DNA of 64,000 nucleotides from Fulvivirga ligni (lineage in GTDB: Bacteria; Bacteroidota; Bacteroidia; Cytophagales; Cyclobacteriaceae). Under the pieces are notes generated by a model. The model was not told the origin of the DNA. It was given only the letters and a program-made list of their open reading frames with translations, and did not search any database. The translations under genes and the position numbers were made by a program. Numbering within the stretch: the first letter of the stretch is position 1; every line of letters starts with the position of its first letter. The stretch lies in the NCBI RefSeq assembly GCF_021389935.1, contig NZ_CP089979.1, forward strand, positions 3,825,001-3,889,000, given 5' to 3'. This document shows, piece after piece, positions 36,201 through 44,330 of this stretch.

Positions 36201-36398
36201 ATTTTGGCCTTGTTACCATTGACTTTTGGTTTTGGCGAAAGTGCCGCCTTGCGTGCGCCGATGGCAGTGGCTGTTATCGGTGGTTTGGTTACGTCTACCC
36301 TACTCACTTTGATAGTGATCCCTTGCTTTTATGAGAGCATTGAGAATGTGGTAAACAGGATCAGAGGTAAGAGAGAAAAGACTACTTCTCATGGGTAA
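33240..36398 (+). CDS. RND-family (AcrB/SwrC-like) efflux pump subunit
   Basis: 1052 residues, GTG start. It has the two-fold RND layout: TM1 followed by a large porter domain, TM2-7, second porter domain, TM8-12. TM4 carries GMLVDNAIVVVES (AcrB D407 retained, D408 replaced by Asn) and TM10 carries TGIAVNDSIILVDS in place of the AcrB Lys region, the usual VDN/VND pattern of the HAE1/SwrC group. It overlaps the next RND gene by 8 bp, so a heteromeric pump like MdtBC is possible. Confidence 0.93.
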   Translation: MKKIVSLAVSYPVTILMMVLAVILLGSISFGKLGIELFPDLKNPTLFVELKVGIKPPSEVEKQFIESIESVAIRQSGAVEVSSISQTGYGRVTVEYDWGKDMDEAFLDLQKSLSNFSLNEEIDEFVISQFDPNATPIMILGIYNPNSDDTDALRKVAENNFRNALVRLPGVAEVKLSGAQEKEVVLETDPHLLAAFGLTVNDLVAKIQNYNRNVSGGYIEELGKKYVIKGLGIIEKPEDLQDLVVGYTTRQNIAGTTPTTSSTGTSQAAGNQQGTSNQVPVLLREVATMKVMDKEASSIVRVNQQRSLGMSIYKETQYNTVNAVNELTEVLEDLKKSVPGYEFVIIQNQGRFIQGAIDEVKESGLYGALFAMLVLFVFLRRIGSTLIISIAIPISIIATFNLMYFNGLTLNVMTLGGLALGAGMLVDNAIVVVESIFRKREEGLSVIDAAIQGTSEVSGAITASTLTTIIVFLPIVYMQGPSGELFKDQAWTVAFSLISSLVVAVLVIPMLFAKIFKKDKTVPEVQPLKFKAYRNLLDKVLRFRIAFIIASFVMVFGAYLLIDVIGSEYMPQSGTRAVSVDLTLTNGTPLQRTSSTVNQIEGQLLQLFEGQIDKVYSHIGPKESQSGIENENVYDENKANLKLIFSEEAELDIANITTVLSDYFEKIPGLEATFSNDESALSSVLGDEQMPLVVEVSGADFDALSPLSDSVMLIMGSNADVFEPVSNLEEGVPQVQVDVDKYRAGLLNLSIDDIINQIKDQLEGKNAGSLERGGEMQDIQIKVPKISLAGLENMTIKSNNKEFPLGDVAKINIKYAANSIYRRNQTRMVSIGARVNQDKPYDKIVESIEGSFSGLSVPPQYKIDVAGQEIKRQESMKNLTFSLILSVLLVYMVLASQFESLLHPFTILLTIPLAGVGALLSFFILGMPLNMMAFIGIIMLTGIAVNDSIILVDSINKNKVAGMPLREAILDAGQRRFRPIIMTSLTTILALLPLTFGFGESAALRAPMAVAVIGGLVTSTLLTLIVIPCFYESIENVVNRIRGKREKTTSHG

Positions 36399-39300
36399 GA
36401 GCAGCATTTTACATACCATTATCAAAAGGAAAGTCCTGGTGTCGATGTTATTCATCGGGTTCACCGTGATGGGCTATATTTCCTACAAAAAGTTGCCGGT
36501 AGAGCTCTTTCCTAATGTGGAGTTTCCGGTGCTCATTGTGCAGGTCGGCTCTATGTCAGAGGTGAATCCTAAATACATGGAGAGCCAGGCCATTGTGCCT
36601 TTGGAGGGCGTAATTAGTGCGCTGGAAGGTATCGAAGAGATAAATTCCAGTGTTGATAGCCGTCAGGGAATGATCTTTATTTCCTTTAAGCAGGATGTTA
36701 ATATCAAATATGCCTATCTCAAGCTGGAGCAGAAAGTAGGTGCCATCAAGGCTGATCTTGCACCTGAGTTTATGGTCCAAATAGTGAAAATAGACACGGA
36801 GCAGCTCACCAACTCATTTATGGAGCTGCAGGTGCTGGGCAGTGGTGGCGTAGATCGTGTCAGAAATGTTACTGATCAATACATCGCTGATCGGCTGAGT
36901 GATGTTGATGGCGTGGGTGGTATTGAAGTGTATGGCGGAAGGCAGAAAACAGTGGAGATCATTATGGATGATGCTGTTTGTGAAGCCAATGGCATTACTC
37001 CGAACACCATCAGTAATGTGCTTTCGCAAAATGCCAATAAAAGTGCTTTTGTAGGTCAAGTGGAAAGAAACGGCCAGCAGATATTCGTGAACGTAACCGC
37101 TGAGCTGAAAGACATCAAAAACATTCAAAGTCTGGTGGTTTCAGAAAAAGGACCATTACTACTAAGTGATGTAGCTGATGTGTTTTTTGGTGTGAAAGAA
37201 CAAACATCCCTCAGCCGTGTCAATGGCAAAGATGCTGTCTCTATTCGTATTTCAAAAGATACTCAAGCCAACCTTATTGATCTGTCTGACAGGACTTTAG
37301 AGGTTATTGATGAAATTAATGATGAACTGGCTCCACTGGATGTAAAGATTGAAGTACAGAACAACCAGGCCGAGTTGATGACGGATAATATTGACCAGAT
37401 CAAAAACCTGGCTCTAACAGGTGGCTTGCTGGCTATATTCGTATTGTGGGTGTTCCTGAGAAGGCTCAAATTCATTCTAAGCATTGCTTTAGCTATACCC
37501 ATTTCCGTGTATACTGCATTCAACTTCTTTTATGCCGCAGGTATTTCTGTTAATAGTCTTACCCTTATCGGAATGGCCTTGGCCATTGGTATGTTGCTGG
37601 ATAACAGCGTGGTAGTAATCGAAAACATCTACCGACATGTTGTAAATAGAAAGAAAACAGAAGATGCTGTGGTAGATGGCACCAAAGAGGTGATGCGTTC
37701 GGTTATAGCAGCCACCTTAACTACGGTGACCGTTTTCTTACCTTTTATCTTCTCCACTAACTTTCTGGTGACTTTAATTGGTACCCACATAGGGGTATCT
37801 ATCATTTCTACCTTGTTAGTGTCTTTAGTGGTATCGTTGGTATTGATTCCAATGCTGGCACATGCAGCTATCAGTAAAGATGATCAGTCGAAGGCGCCTT
37901 TGATTAAAAATGCATCTATTCGTCAGCGGATTATTCAGATATATATGGTGGTGCTGAAGGCCTGCTTCAGAAGGCCTGCCTTTACCATTGTGGGTGGTTT
38001 GGTGCTGTTTTTCGTGACCATCGGCCTAAGTCTTCTGGTGAGTATAGCAAGTCTTAGTGAGGTAGAGAAAACTCAGATGAATCTGTTTTTGACCATGCCT
38101 CAGGGAACTACGTTGAACTCTACAGATGAGCGTGTTCGCCATCTCGAAGAGAAGATTATGGAGATTCCGGTAGTGGAGAAAGTGATCAGCCAGATATCAG
38201 AAGGTGATGCAGTAATTGCTGTCAATCTGAAAGAAGACATTAAGGATGATAAGCTAAACTCTATCCCTGCTATCCGAAATAAACTGCTTGGCTTGGCTCG
38301 ATTCTATGGAGATATGAACGTATCTATGGACGCTCCACCTCAAAGGAATGGTGGCGGTGCCGCCAGTGCTGCTGGTTCTGCAGCAGCTGATTTTGAGCGG
38401 TTGCTCGGCATTGGAAGTGCTCAGGAGCGTGTGGTAATCAAAGGCCAGGATTTTGAGCTGATGCAGACCATAGCCAATGACATCAACAGCTTTATCTCTG
38501 GCATGCAGTCTATACAAATGAGTTACATTGATGTAACGCCGGAGCGTCCTGAAGCCCATATTCGCTTCAACCAGCAAGAGATGAGCGCCAATAATATTAC
38601 GCAGGAGAACGTGGCGGTGGCGCTCAACGATTTCCAGCCAGCATTCGCCTCAGGTACCCGATTTGTTAGTGGGGATGAAGAGTTTGAAATAACCATTCAA
38701 ACCCAAAAGCAAATGGATTACACCGCCAAGGATATGAAGGACCTTCGGCAGATGCCCATCACCAGTAACACTGGCGCGAAGCATTCCCTGTCAGATATTG
38801 GCTCGGTCATGTACTCTTCCGGAGAAAGCGTGATTACACGTGTAAACCAGGAAAAGAGAATTGAGATCAACTATCAGTTTATTGATGAAGTAGTGGGCTC
38901 AGAATCATTACTGGAAGCTTCAAGAGTAGAAATTGACGAATTGGTAAATAGTGTGAACATTCCATCGGGTATGGTGGTAGAGGTTATTCATGATGACAAT
39001 CTGTATGATGAGTTTTACTTTCTCATTTTTGCAGCAGTCATCGTGATATTCATGATCCTGGCCGCAGTATTTGAATCACTCTATTTACCGATCGTGATCA
39101 TGTTTTCTATACCATTGGCAGGTATCGGAGCATTTCTCGGCCTGACTTTAACCGGTAATTCATTACTTAACGCCAACACATTAATCGGCTTTTTAATATT
39201 ACTGGGCGTGGTGGTGAACAATGGTATCATCCTCATCGACTACAGTCGTATCCTGAGAAGACAAGGATACACTAAATATAGAGCCTTGATAGTCAGTGGA

Positions 39301-41094
39301 ATATCTCGTATCAGACCGATATTGATTACTTCAATTACTACTATAGTGGCCATGTTGCCGTTGGCGCTTGGTGAAGCAGAATATGTAGTGAGCATTGGTC
39401 AGCCATTTGCCATTACCGTTATGGGTGGACTTGCTTTTGCTACGGTGCTCACACTAATTTACATACCCACCATGAGTGCAGGTTTGGAAAGCGTATTGAA
39501 TTGGTTTAGGAATCTCAGCACTGTTAATAAGGTCACTCAAATTGTATTGTTAATCGTGATCGCAGCAATCATCTATGTTCAGGTAGATGGGGGCATGTGG
39601 CAAGCCATTTGGTTTCTTACAGCCCTGCTGCTGGTGCCTGGAAGTACTTACTTTGTGATGAGTTCATTGCGTCAGGCGAATGCCAAAATGGTAGCCCCTG
39701 ATGATAAAATGCACATTGAGATTCAGAACCTAACCAAAGTGTATGGCAGAGACAAACGCTGGATCAGAGAATGGAAAGGCAATAAACAGCTATACGATGA
39801 GCGTGGTGGATCAGTAGTCTCCAGAAAAATGGTGTTGCAAAATATGATCTGGCAGAGTGCCTTAATCGCCTTTCTTGTTTATTTTATCTATTTCTATCTG
39901 GACAAGGCCTTTTGGCAACTGGTATTCATGATCAGCCTGCATGTACTGCTGATCTCCATCTTCACTGAAGTGACTCAGCTGCTCAAAAAGAGATACAAAA
40001 TCATTAGCTTGATAAGATGGCTGCTGTTCTGGGGTTTCCCTATCGTGAGCTCTGTTTTCATCTATGCCGATATTACTTCCAAAGGAGCTGGTATATTCCT
40101 GATTATCATATGGTTTGTGGGATTGTTCCTGGTTCGAACATCGAAGAGACTAGAGGAAAAACCGGTGAATGTAAAAGAGATCAGTGGCAGATTTAAGAGA
40201 ATCAGAAAGCTGTATTATAAGATTATATTGGCCATTCCTTTTGTGAAACCCAAGAAGCCAGCATTCAGAGCACTCAAAGGTGTTAATCTGACCATTGAAC
40301 AAGGCATGTTCGGTCTTTTGGGGCCAAACGGTGCCGGTAAAACTACTTTGATGCGGATTTTATGTGGTATCATGGATCAGAGCTATGGTAAAATCTGGAT
40401 CAACGGCCATGATACTAATCTCTATCGTGAGGAGCTCCAGGGGCTGATTGGATATTTACCCCAGGCCTTTGGAACCTATGAAAACATGACTCCTTATCAA
40501 TTCCTTGATTATCAGGCTATTTTAAGGAAAATCACCAACAAAAAGGAAAGAGAAGATCGTGTACAATATGTGCTAAAAGCAGTGCATATGTTAGAGCATC
40601 AGCACAAAAAGATAGGCTCTTTCTCAGGTGGTATGAAACAAAGAATTGGTATAGCCCAGATTCTGCTGCATTTGCCTAAAATACTGGTAGTAGATGAGCC
40701 AACCGCTGGCTTGGATCCACTAGAAAGAATCAGGTTCAGAAACCTGTTGGTTGAGCTCAGTCGTGAGCGGATTGTGGTATTCTCCACCCACATTATTGAA
40801 GATATAGCCAGCAGCTGTAACAACCTGGCTGTGCTGATTTCAGGTAACATCGAATACATTGGAAGCCCCACCGCCATGGCCGAACTGGCTCATGACAAAG
40901 TATGGGAATTCCACCTGACACCAGCACAGTTCGAAGAAGAAAAAGAAAACTACCTGATCGTCCACCACATGCGTGAAGGCGACCAGATAAGAGTAAAATG
41001 CCTCTCAGCCCACCAGCCTCGCCCAGACGCCACCCAAACCAAGGCCAACCTGGAAGATGCTTACCTGTGGCTGATGAAGAGTAGTAGGGAGTGA
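36391..41094 (+). CDS. Fusion of a full RND pump with an ABC ATPase
   Basis: 1567 residues. Residues 1-~1036 are a complete RND pump with TM4 GMLLDNSVVVIEN and TM10 LGVVVNNGIILID. After two membrane segments (~1045-1095) comes MHIEIQNLTKVYG at residue 1107, a normal ABC-ATPase start, but then ~170 residues with about four predicted membrane helices follow before the NBD resumes at FRALKGVNLTIEQG. Walker A GPNGAGKT is at 1311-1318, signature SFSGGMKQRIG near 1411, Walker B ILVVDEPTAGLDP near 1431, and H-loop STHIIED; all look functional. The frame is continuous, so no frameshift is needed. The NBD is similar to the ATPase at 26396. A machine using both proton and ATP energy, or ATPase-gated RND transport, is inferred. 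Confidence 0.9.
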   Translation: MGKSSILHTIIKRKVLVSMLFIGFTVMGYISYKKLPVELFPNVEFPVLIVQVGSMSEVNPKYMESQAIVPLEGVISALEGIEEINSSVDSRQGMIFISFKQDVNIKYAYLKLEQKVGAIKADLAPEFMVQIVKIDTEQLTNSFMELQVLGSGGVDRVRNVTDQYIADRLSDVDGVGGIEVYGGRQKTVEIIMDDAVCEANGITPNTISNVLSQNANKSAFVGQVERNGQQIFVNVTAELKDIKNIQSLVVSEKGPLLLSDVADVFFGVKEQTSLSRVNGKDAVSIRISKDTQANLIDLSDRTLEVIDEINDELAPLDVKIEVQNNQAELMTDNIDQIKNLALTGGLLAIFVLWVFLRRLKFILSIALAIPISVYTAFNFFYAAGISVNSLTLIGMALAIGMLLDNSVVVIENIYRHVVNRKKTEDAVVDGTKEVMRSVIAATLTTVTVFLPFIFSTNFLVTLIGTHIGVSIISTLLVSLVVSLVLIPMLAHAAISKDDQSKAPLIKNASIRQRIIQIYMVVLKACFRRPAFTIVGGLVLFFVTIGLSLLVSIASLSEVEKTQMNLFLTMPQGTTLNSTDERVRHLEEKIMEIPVVEKVISQISEGDAVIAVNLKEDIKDDKLNSIPAIRNKLLGLARFYGDMNVSMDAPPQRNGGGAASAAGSAAADFERLLGIGSAQERVVIKGQDFELMQTIANDINSFISGMQSIQMSYIDVTPERPEAHIRFNQQEMSANNITQENVAVALNDFQPAFASGTRFVSGDEEFEITIQTQKQMDYTAKDMKDLRQMPITSNTGAKHSLSDIGSVMYSSGESVITRVNQEKRIEINYQFIDEVVGSESLLEASRVEIDELVNSVNIPSGMVVEVIHDDNLYDEFYFLIFAAVIVIFMILAAVFESLYLPIVIMFSIPLAGIGAFLGLTLTGNSLLNANTLIGFLILLGVVVNNGIILIDYSRILRRQGYTKYRALIVSGISRIRPILITSITTIVAMLPLALGEAEYVVSIGQPFAITVMGGLAFATVLTLIYIPTMSAGLESVLNWFRNLSTVNKVTQIVLLIVIAAIIYVQVDGGMWQAIWFLTALLLVPGSTYFVMSSLRQANAKMVAPDDKMHIEIQNLTKVYGRDKRWIREWKGNKQLYDERGGSVVSRKMVLQNMIWQSALIAFLVYFIYFYLDKAFWQLVFMISLHVLLISIFTEVTQLLKKRYKIISLIRWLLFWGFPIVSSVFIYADITSKGAGIFLIIIWFVGLFLVRTSKRLEEKPVNVKEISGRFKRIRKLYYKIILAIPFVKPKKPAFRALKGVNLTIEQGMFGLLGPNGAGKTTLMRILCGIMDQSYGKIWINGHDTNLYREELQGLIGYLPQAFGTYENMTPYQFLDYQAILRKITNKKEREDRVQYVLKAVHMLEHQHKKIGSFSGGMKQRIGIAQILLHLPKILVVDEPTAGLDPLERIRFRNLLVELSRERIVVFSTHIIEDIASSCNNLAVLISGNIEYIGSPTAMAELAHDKVWEFHLTPAQFEEEKENYLIVHHMREGDQIRVKCLSAHQPRPDATQTKANLEDAYLWLMKSSRE

Positions 41095-41630
41095 CGCAAT
41101 GACCTCATCCCCGACCCTTCTCATGAGAGGAGAAAGGAGAATGTTGGAGCAAAGTGCTCCTTACGCACAAAGCGTCATTCCGGCCGCAGCGCAGCGGAGA
41201 GCCGGAATCTTGCTGCTCGGTAACAGAGGCTGAACAGTAAGATTCCGGATATTCTTCCGCTACGCTACAGAATTCCGGAATGACGTTATGGGATAACGTG
41301 AGGATGGTGTGAAGTACAGAAATGACAAGACAAACAGAGTCACCCTGAGGCAGCGAAGTGCTCCTTACGCACAAAGCGTCATTCTGGCCGCAGCGCAGCG
41401 GAGAGCCGGAATCTTATCGCTCGGTAGCAGAGACTGAACAGTAAGATTCTGGATATTCTTCCGCTACGCTACAGAATTCCGGAATGACGTTATGGGATAA
41501 CGTGAGGATGGTTTGAAGTGCAGAAATGATAAGATGAACAGAGTCACCCTGAGGTACTCGAAGGGTAGATGGTTTAAAAGCAGTATAAGAAGATAACAGC
41601 AAAACAGAATAAAAAACAAGTAAAGCAAAA
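41095..41630. repeat. Repeat-rich gap: 204-bp tandem duplication with two long-inverted-repeat elements
   Basis: No gene. 41152-41355 and 41356-41559 are two copies of a 204-bp unit with about 93% identity by eye. Each holds one ~113-bp element (R1 41173-41285, R2 41377-41489) whose ends CGTCATTCCGG and CCGGAATGACG are inverted, with the arms continuing imperfectly inward. Before them (41101-41140) lies an inverted copy of the ~75-bp tail found at 43933-44007 and 45681-45752, and 41537-41572 is an inverted match to 44018-44054 (core TCACCCTGAGG...AAGGGT). Confidence 0.8.
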
Positions 41631-42332
41631 ATGAACAGCTACCTCCTACTCCTATACAAAATCATCACCTACAACGTGAAGGTAATCTTTGCTAACAAGT
41701 TCATTTACTTTGTAATAGCGGCCTTTTTGTTTTTTGGGTTCATCATCACCATCACCATCTTCGATGACCCCGACTTCAACGAAGCCGTGATCTACGGTTT
41801 CCTGGTATTCCCGGGTTTACTGCTCATCTTCTACCCCATGGCCTACGGCATCCAAAATGATGACGATTCCAAGATGCTGGAAACCATTTTTGGGATACCA
41901 AATTATCGATACAAAGTCTGGTTAGTACGTTTCGTTCTAACCATTGGAGTAGCGGCGGTTATACTGTTTGTGCTAACCAGTATTGCCAACCTCACCCTCT
42001 ACCGCTTCAGCATACTCCCGATGCTGGGCCAGGTGCTGTTCCCAATCGCCTTCTTATCGTCATTGGCCTTTATGCTTTCCACCTTAATCAAAAATGGCAA
42101 CGGAACGGCCATTGTTATTGTGATAGTATCCTTCCTCTTCTTCGTATTTGCCGAGCCCTTAGAATACAACCCATACAATGTGTTCCTGAACCCCTTCTCA
42201 GAACCACAAGACATGAGCGAGTTCATCTGGGTAACCATCATCTTCAAAAACAGAGTTTACCTGATGGTAGCCAGCTCCCTTTGCTTGCTGTACGGAATGT
42301 TTAATCTGCAGTTTAGGGAGAGGTTTGTTTAG
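41631..42332 (+). CDS. Small ABC-2 type permease-like membrane protein
   Basis: 233 residues with about six membrane helices (for example FIYFVIAAFLFFGFIITITI, AVIYGFLVFPGLLLIFYPMA, VRFVLTIGVAAVILFVLTSI, LFPIAFLSSLAFMLSTLI, GTAIVIVIVSFLFFVFAEP, MVASSLCLLYGMFNLQF) and the ABC-2 motif DDDSKMLETIFGIP after TM2. No ATPase is adjacent except the one fused to the RND pump upstream, so it may be the permease partner of that NBD; the 536-bp repeat gap between them could be a late insertion into the operon. Inference on the partnership. Confidence 0.8.
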   Translation: MNSYLLLLYKIITYNVKVIFANKFIYFVIAAFLFFGFIITITIFDDPDFNEAVIYGFLVFPGLLLIFYPMAYGIQNDDDSKMLETIFGIPNYRYKVWLVRFVLTIGVAAVILFVLTSIANLTLYRFSILPMLGQVLFPIAFLSSLAFMLSTLIKNGNGTAIVIVIVSFLFFVFAEPLEYNPYNVFLNPFSEPQDMSEFIWVTIIFKNRVYLMVASSLCLLYGMFNLQFRERFV

Positions 42333-42341
42333 GTTCGTTGA

Positions 42342-42387
42342 AGTAAAGAGGTTACTCTTGCCCGGTGGCAAGAGTAACCTCTTTACT
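42342..42387. repeat. 21-bp-arm perfect hairpin overlapping the RAYT stop codon
   Basis: Perfect inverted repeat: arms 42342-42362 and 42367-42387, loop CGGT. It covers the last three codons and TAA stop of the RAYT gene (42383-42385) and lies between convergent genes. No T-run follows, so it may be a repeat element or RAYT target rather than an ordinary terminator, although it would also slow transcription. Confidence 0.85.
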
Positions 42388-43000
42388 CCAACAGAAAATC
42401 CGGAGGTATCGCCTTCGCCGAAATATTCTGATTTCGATGAAAATCAGAATAACCATCCTGACCACCAAACCACTCTAGAACATCCTCTCGACTTAGTTTT
42501 GTGATTCTACCTTCGTGGAGATGAGTGTGATAGGATGAGTAGGGATAATCTTTATAGTCATCTACAATTCCATGTTTCTGAGGGTTTTGATGAATATATG
42601 CCACCAATCTAGAGAAGTAATGTTCATCTTCCACTAAAATTCGCTTAACGGGTGATTCAAAGAGAGGGCCAGTTCTGTCATACATTTTGTTCATAGCCCT
42701 GGTGTAACTTTGAAGGAAGCTGGACAAAGCATTACTAACATGCCAGTATAAAGGCTTTTCTTTATACCGAACAATTAAAGACTCTATCAACTTTTCGCTG
42801 CGAACCCTTAGCAAAATATGGAAATGGTTTCCTAACAGACAGTAAGCATAAGTCTCCACATATGGGTGAACATACTTTGTGTATTGTTGGAGAAAGTAAT
42901 TATAATTTTTGGATTCGAAGAAAACTGGTGCACCATTTACTCCTCTATTGAAAAGATGAAAGACAGCATTAGGGTGAAATTGAGAGTTTCTGATGTCCAT
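42383..43000 (-). CDS. REP-associated tyrosine transposase (RAYT), Y1/HUH family
   Basis: 205 residues from ATG 42998-43000, which begins MDIRNSQFHPNAVFHLFNRG, the usual RAYT start; an upstream ATG at 43336 would cover the divergent DUF2293 gene and is rejected. The HUH metal motif is in YCLLGNHFHILLRV, and the catalytic Tyr region YIHQNPQKHGIV follows. RAYTs are domesticated IS200/IS605-like transposases that act on REP hairpins. Five inverted-repeat elements lie within 2.7 kb on either side, and a 21-bp hairpin overlaps its stop, a REPtron-like setting. No flanking transposon ends of an autonomous IS are clear. Confidence 0.9.
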   Translation of the reverse strand: MDIRNSQFHPNAVFHLFNRGVNGAPVFFESKNYNYFLQQYTKYVHPYVETYAYCLLGNHFHILLRVRSEKLIESLIVRYKEKPLYWHVSNALSSFLQSYTRAMNKMYDRTGPLFESPVKRILVEDEHYFSRLVAYIHQNPQKHGIVDDYKDYPYSSYHTHLHEGRITKLSREDVLEWFGGQDGYSDFHRNQNISAKAIPPDFLLE

Positions 43001-43091
43001 TCTCGAGAGTATTAAAGATTTTACTTTAAGTGGTGACTTTAATAAGATACTAACTTTTCCATAGATTTGCACCCTCAAAAAAACTACTCCC

Positions 43092-43757
43092 ATGCCCAAT
43101 CCCCGCATCATGAGCCCCGGTAAAAACGGGCACGTTATTAATGAATTTGGTCGGCCAGAACAACCACCTAAAGGCTGGGCTTTTCTGCCGGCTGGTGATG
43201 CCGCTGTTACCAGAAAGGTAACGGCTAAAGGAGACTTTTGGAGAGTGCAGGTGAAGAAAGGCAGGCGGATGCAGTCGTTGGGCATATGGGCACCTGCAGA
43301 GCATATTGATGAAGCCAAGAAAGCTGTTGATGTCATGCGTGCGGCTCCGGATTATGAGAAGAAAAAGGCAAGTGCTGCTAAGTCAAGAGATAAGAAACAG
43401 GCGGCTTATAAAGAGGAGTTTGAGCAAGCTGTGAGGCAACATTTGAACTTCCATGCTAAATATAAGGCCTTGGAATCAAAGATGGCTCATCTGGTGACTG
43501 AGCATGCTATTCCAGTAGGCAGTGGCACAGTGGCTCGTACAGCCATGATTCCCATCGAGGAGCGAGCTTCAAAAGCCGTTATCGCCTGGATGCGTCATAA
43601 AACTACCAACTATGATAATATGAAGATTGCCCGGGTAAAAGGTGAAAGACGAGCAGTCAGGAGGCGATTAGCACAGGGATCCGTGAAGGTGCTGAATGCC
43701 TATCGTGCTGGTGATGAAGTTGTTGAGGGGTGTGTTTTGTATAGGGCTCTGCGTTGA
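43092..43757 (+). CDS. DUF2293 domain-containing protein
   Basis: 221 residues, transcribed divergently from the RAYT gene, 91 bp apart. The C-terminal half contains IPIEERASKAVIAWMRHKTT and NYDNMKIARVKGERRAVRRR, the conserved core of DUF2293 (IP...RA..AV.AxIRHxxTxYD). The N-terminal ~80 residues resemble a small basic domain (KGWAFLPAGDAAVTRKV). The family is of unknown function and is probably nucleic-acid-associated given its charge. No signal peptide. Confidence 0.8.
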   Translation: MPNPRIMSPGKNGHVINEFGRPEQPPKGWAFLPAGDAAVTRKVTAKGDFWRVQVKKGRRMQSLGIWAPAEHIDEAKKAVDVMRAAPDYEKKKASAAKSRDKKQAAYKEEFEQAVRQHLNFHAKYKALESKMAHLVTEHAIPVGSGTVARTAMIPIEERASKAVIAWMRHKTTNYDNMKIARVKGERRAVRRRLAQGSVKVLNAYRAGDEVVEGCVLYRALR

Positions 43758-44063
43758 GGTCCTTTATTGATCAATACAGCTATGCGTCACTCCGGCCGTA
43801 GCGCAGCTTCTTCCCTCTCGTCACTCCGGCCGTAGCGCAGCGGAGAGCCGGAGTCTTGCTGATCGGGACTGCTGGCTGAACATTAGAGATGCCGGATATT
43901 TTTCCACTACGTTCCAAAATTCCGGCATGACGGTTTTTGAAATGTTAAAACCATTCAAAAACCTGTCGCTCCCTTCTCCTCACAGGAGAAGGGCTGGGGA
44001 TGAGGTGCTTATCTAACCCGTCTACCCTTCGAGTACCTCAGGGTGACTCAGTTTGAGCTAAAC
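43758..44063. repeat. Inverted-repeat element R3 with its ~75-bp tail and a truncated head copy
   Basis: No gene. R3 is at 43819-43932 (ends CGTCACTCCGG and CCGGCATGACG). A truncated head copy (CGTCACTCCGGCCGTA) begins at 43785. The tail 43933-44007 contains CTTCTCCTCACAGGAGAAG, a small hairpin, and GGGATGAGGT, and is nearly the same as 45681-45752. At 44018-44054 is an inverted match to 41537-41572. Confidence 0.75.
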
Positions 44064-44330
44064 TTATTCCTTCTTCCTAGTAATCACCCCTTTCTTGATT
44101 TCCTTTTTAGGCCTCTCTCCTCTCAAGTGGATAATCAGTCCGTCAAGGAAGTTTCTTAGGATTTGGTCTCCTGCTTCTACGAATTTTGGGTGGTCTTCGC
44201 TTCTAAATAGATCTCCGAGGGCACCTTTGGAAATTTCAAAATCAACTTTTTTGAGGATCTCAACAATCTGCTCATCGCGGAGCTTGTGGGCTACTCTTAG
44301 TTTTTTAAGGATATCGTTATTAGTAAGCAT
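44064..44330 (-). CDS. DUF1456 family protein
   Basis: 88 residues. MLTNNDILKKLRVAHKLRDEQIVEILKKVDFEIS is the first helix pair of the DUF1456 (YehS-like) family, followed by GALGDLFRSEDHP and FLDGLIIHLRGE. The usual family protein has two such repeats (~150 residues); this is a single-repeat form. The family is a small helical protein of unknown function. It ends next to R3/tail and starts close to R4, so it is bracketed by repeats. Confidence 0.85.
   Translation of the reverse strand: MLTNNDILKKLRVAHKLRDEQIVEILKKVDFEISKGALGDLFRSEDHPKFVEAGDQILRNFLDGLIIHLRGERPKKEIKKGVITRKKE

Noticed and set aside
41105-41602. Open frames within the R1/R2 repeats
   Set aside because: They are repeated in both copies of the 204-bp duplication and are translations of the inverted-repeat element.
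42342-42387. Simple rho-independent terminator
   Set aside because: No T-run in either direction; reported as a hairpin repeat instead.
43001-43336. N-terminal extension of the RAYT frame to 43336
   Set aside because: It is antisense to the DUF2293 gene and unlike RAYT; the conserved start is at 43000.
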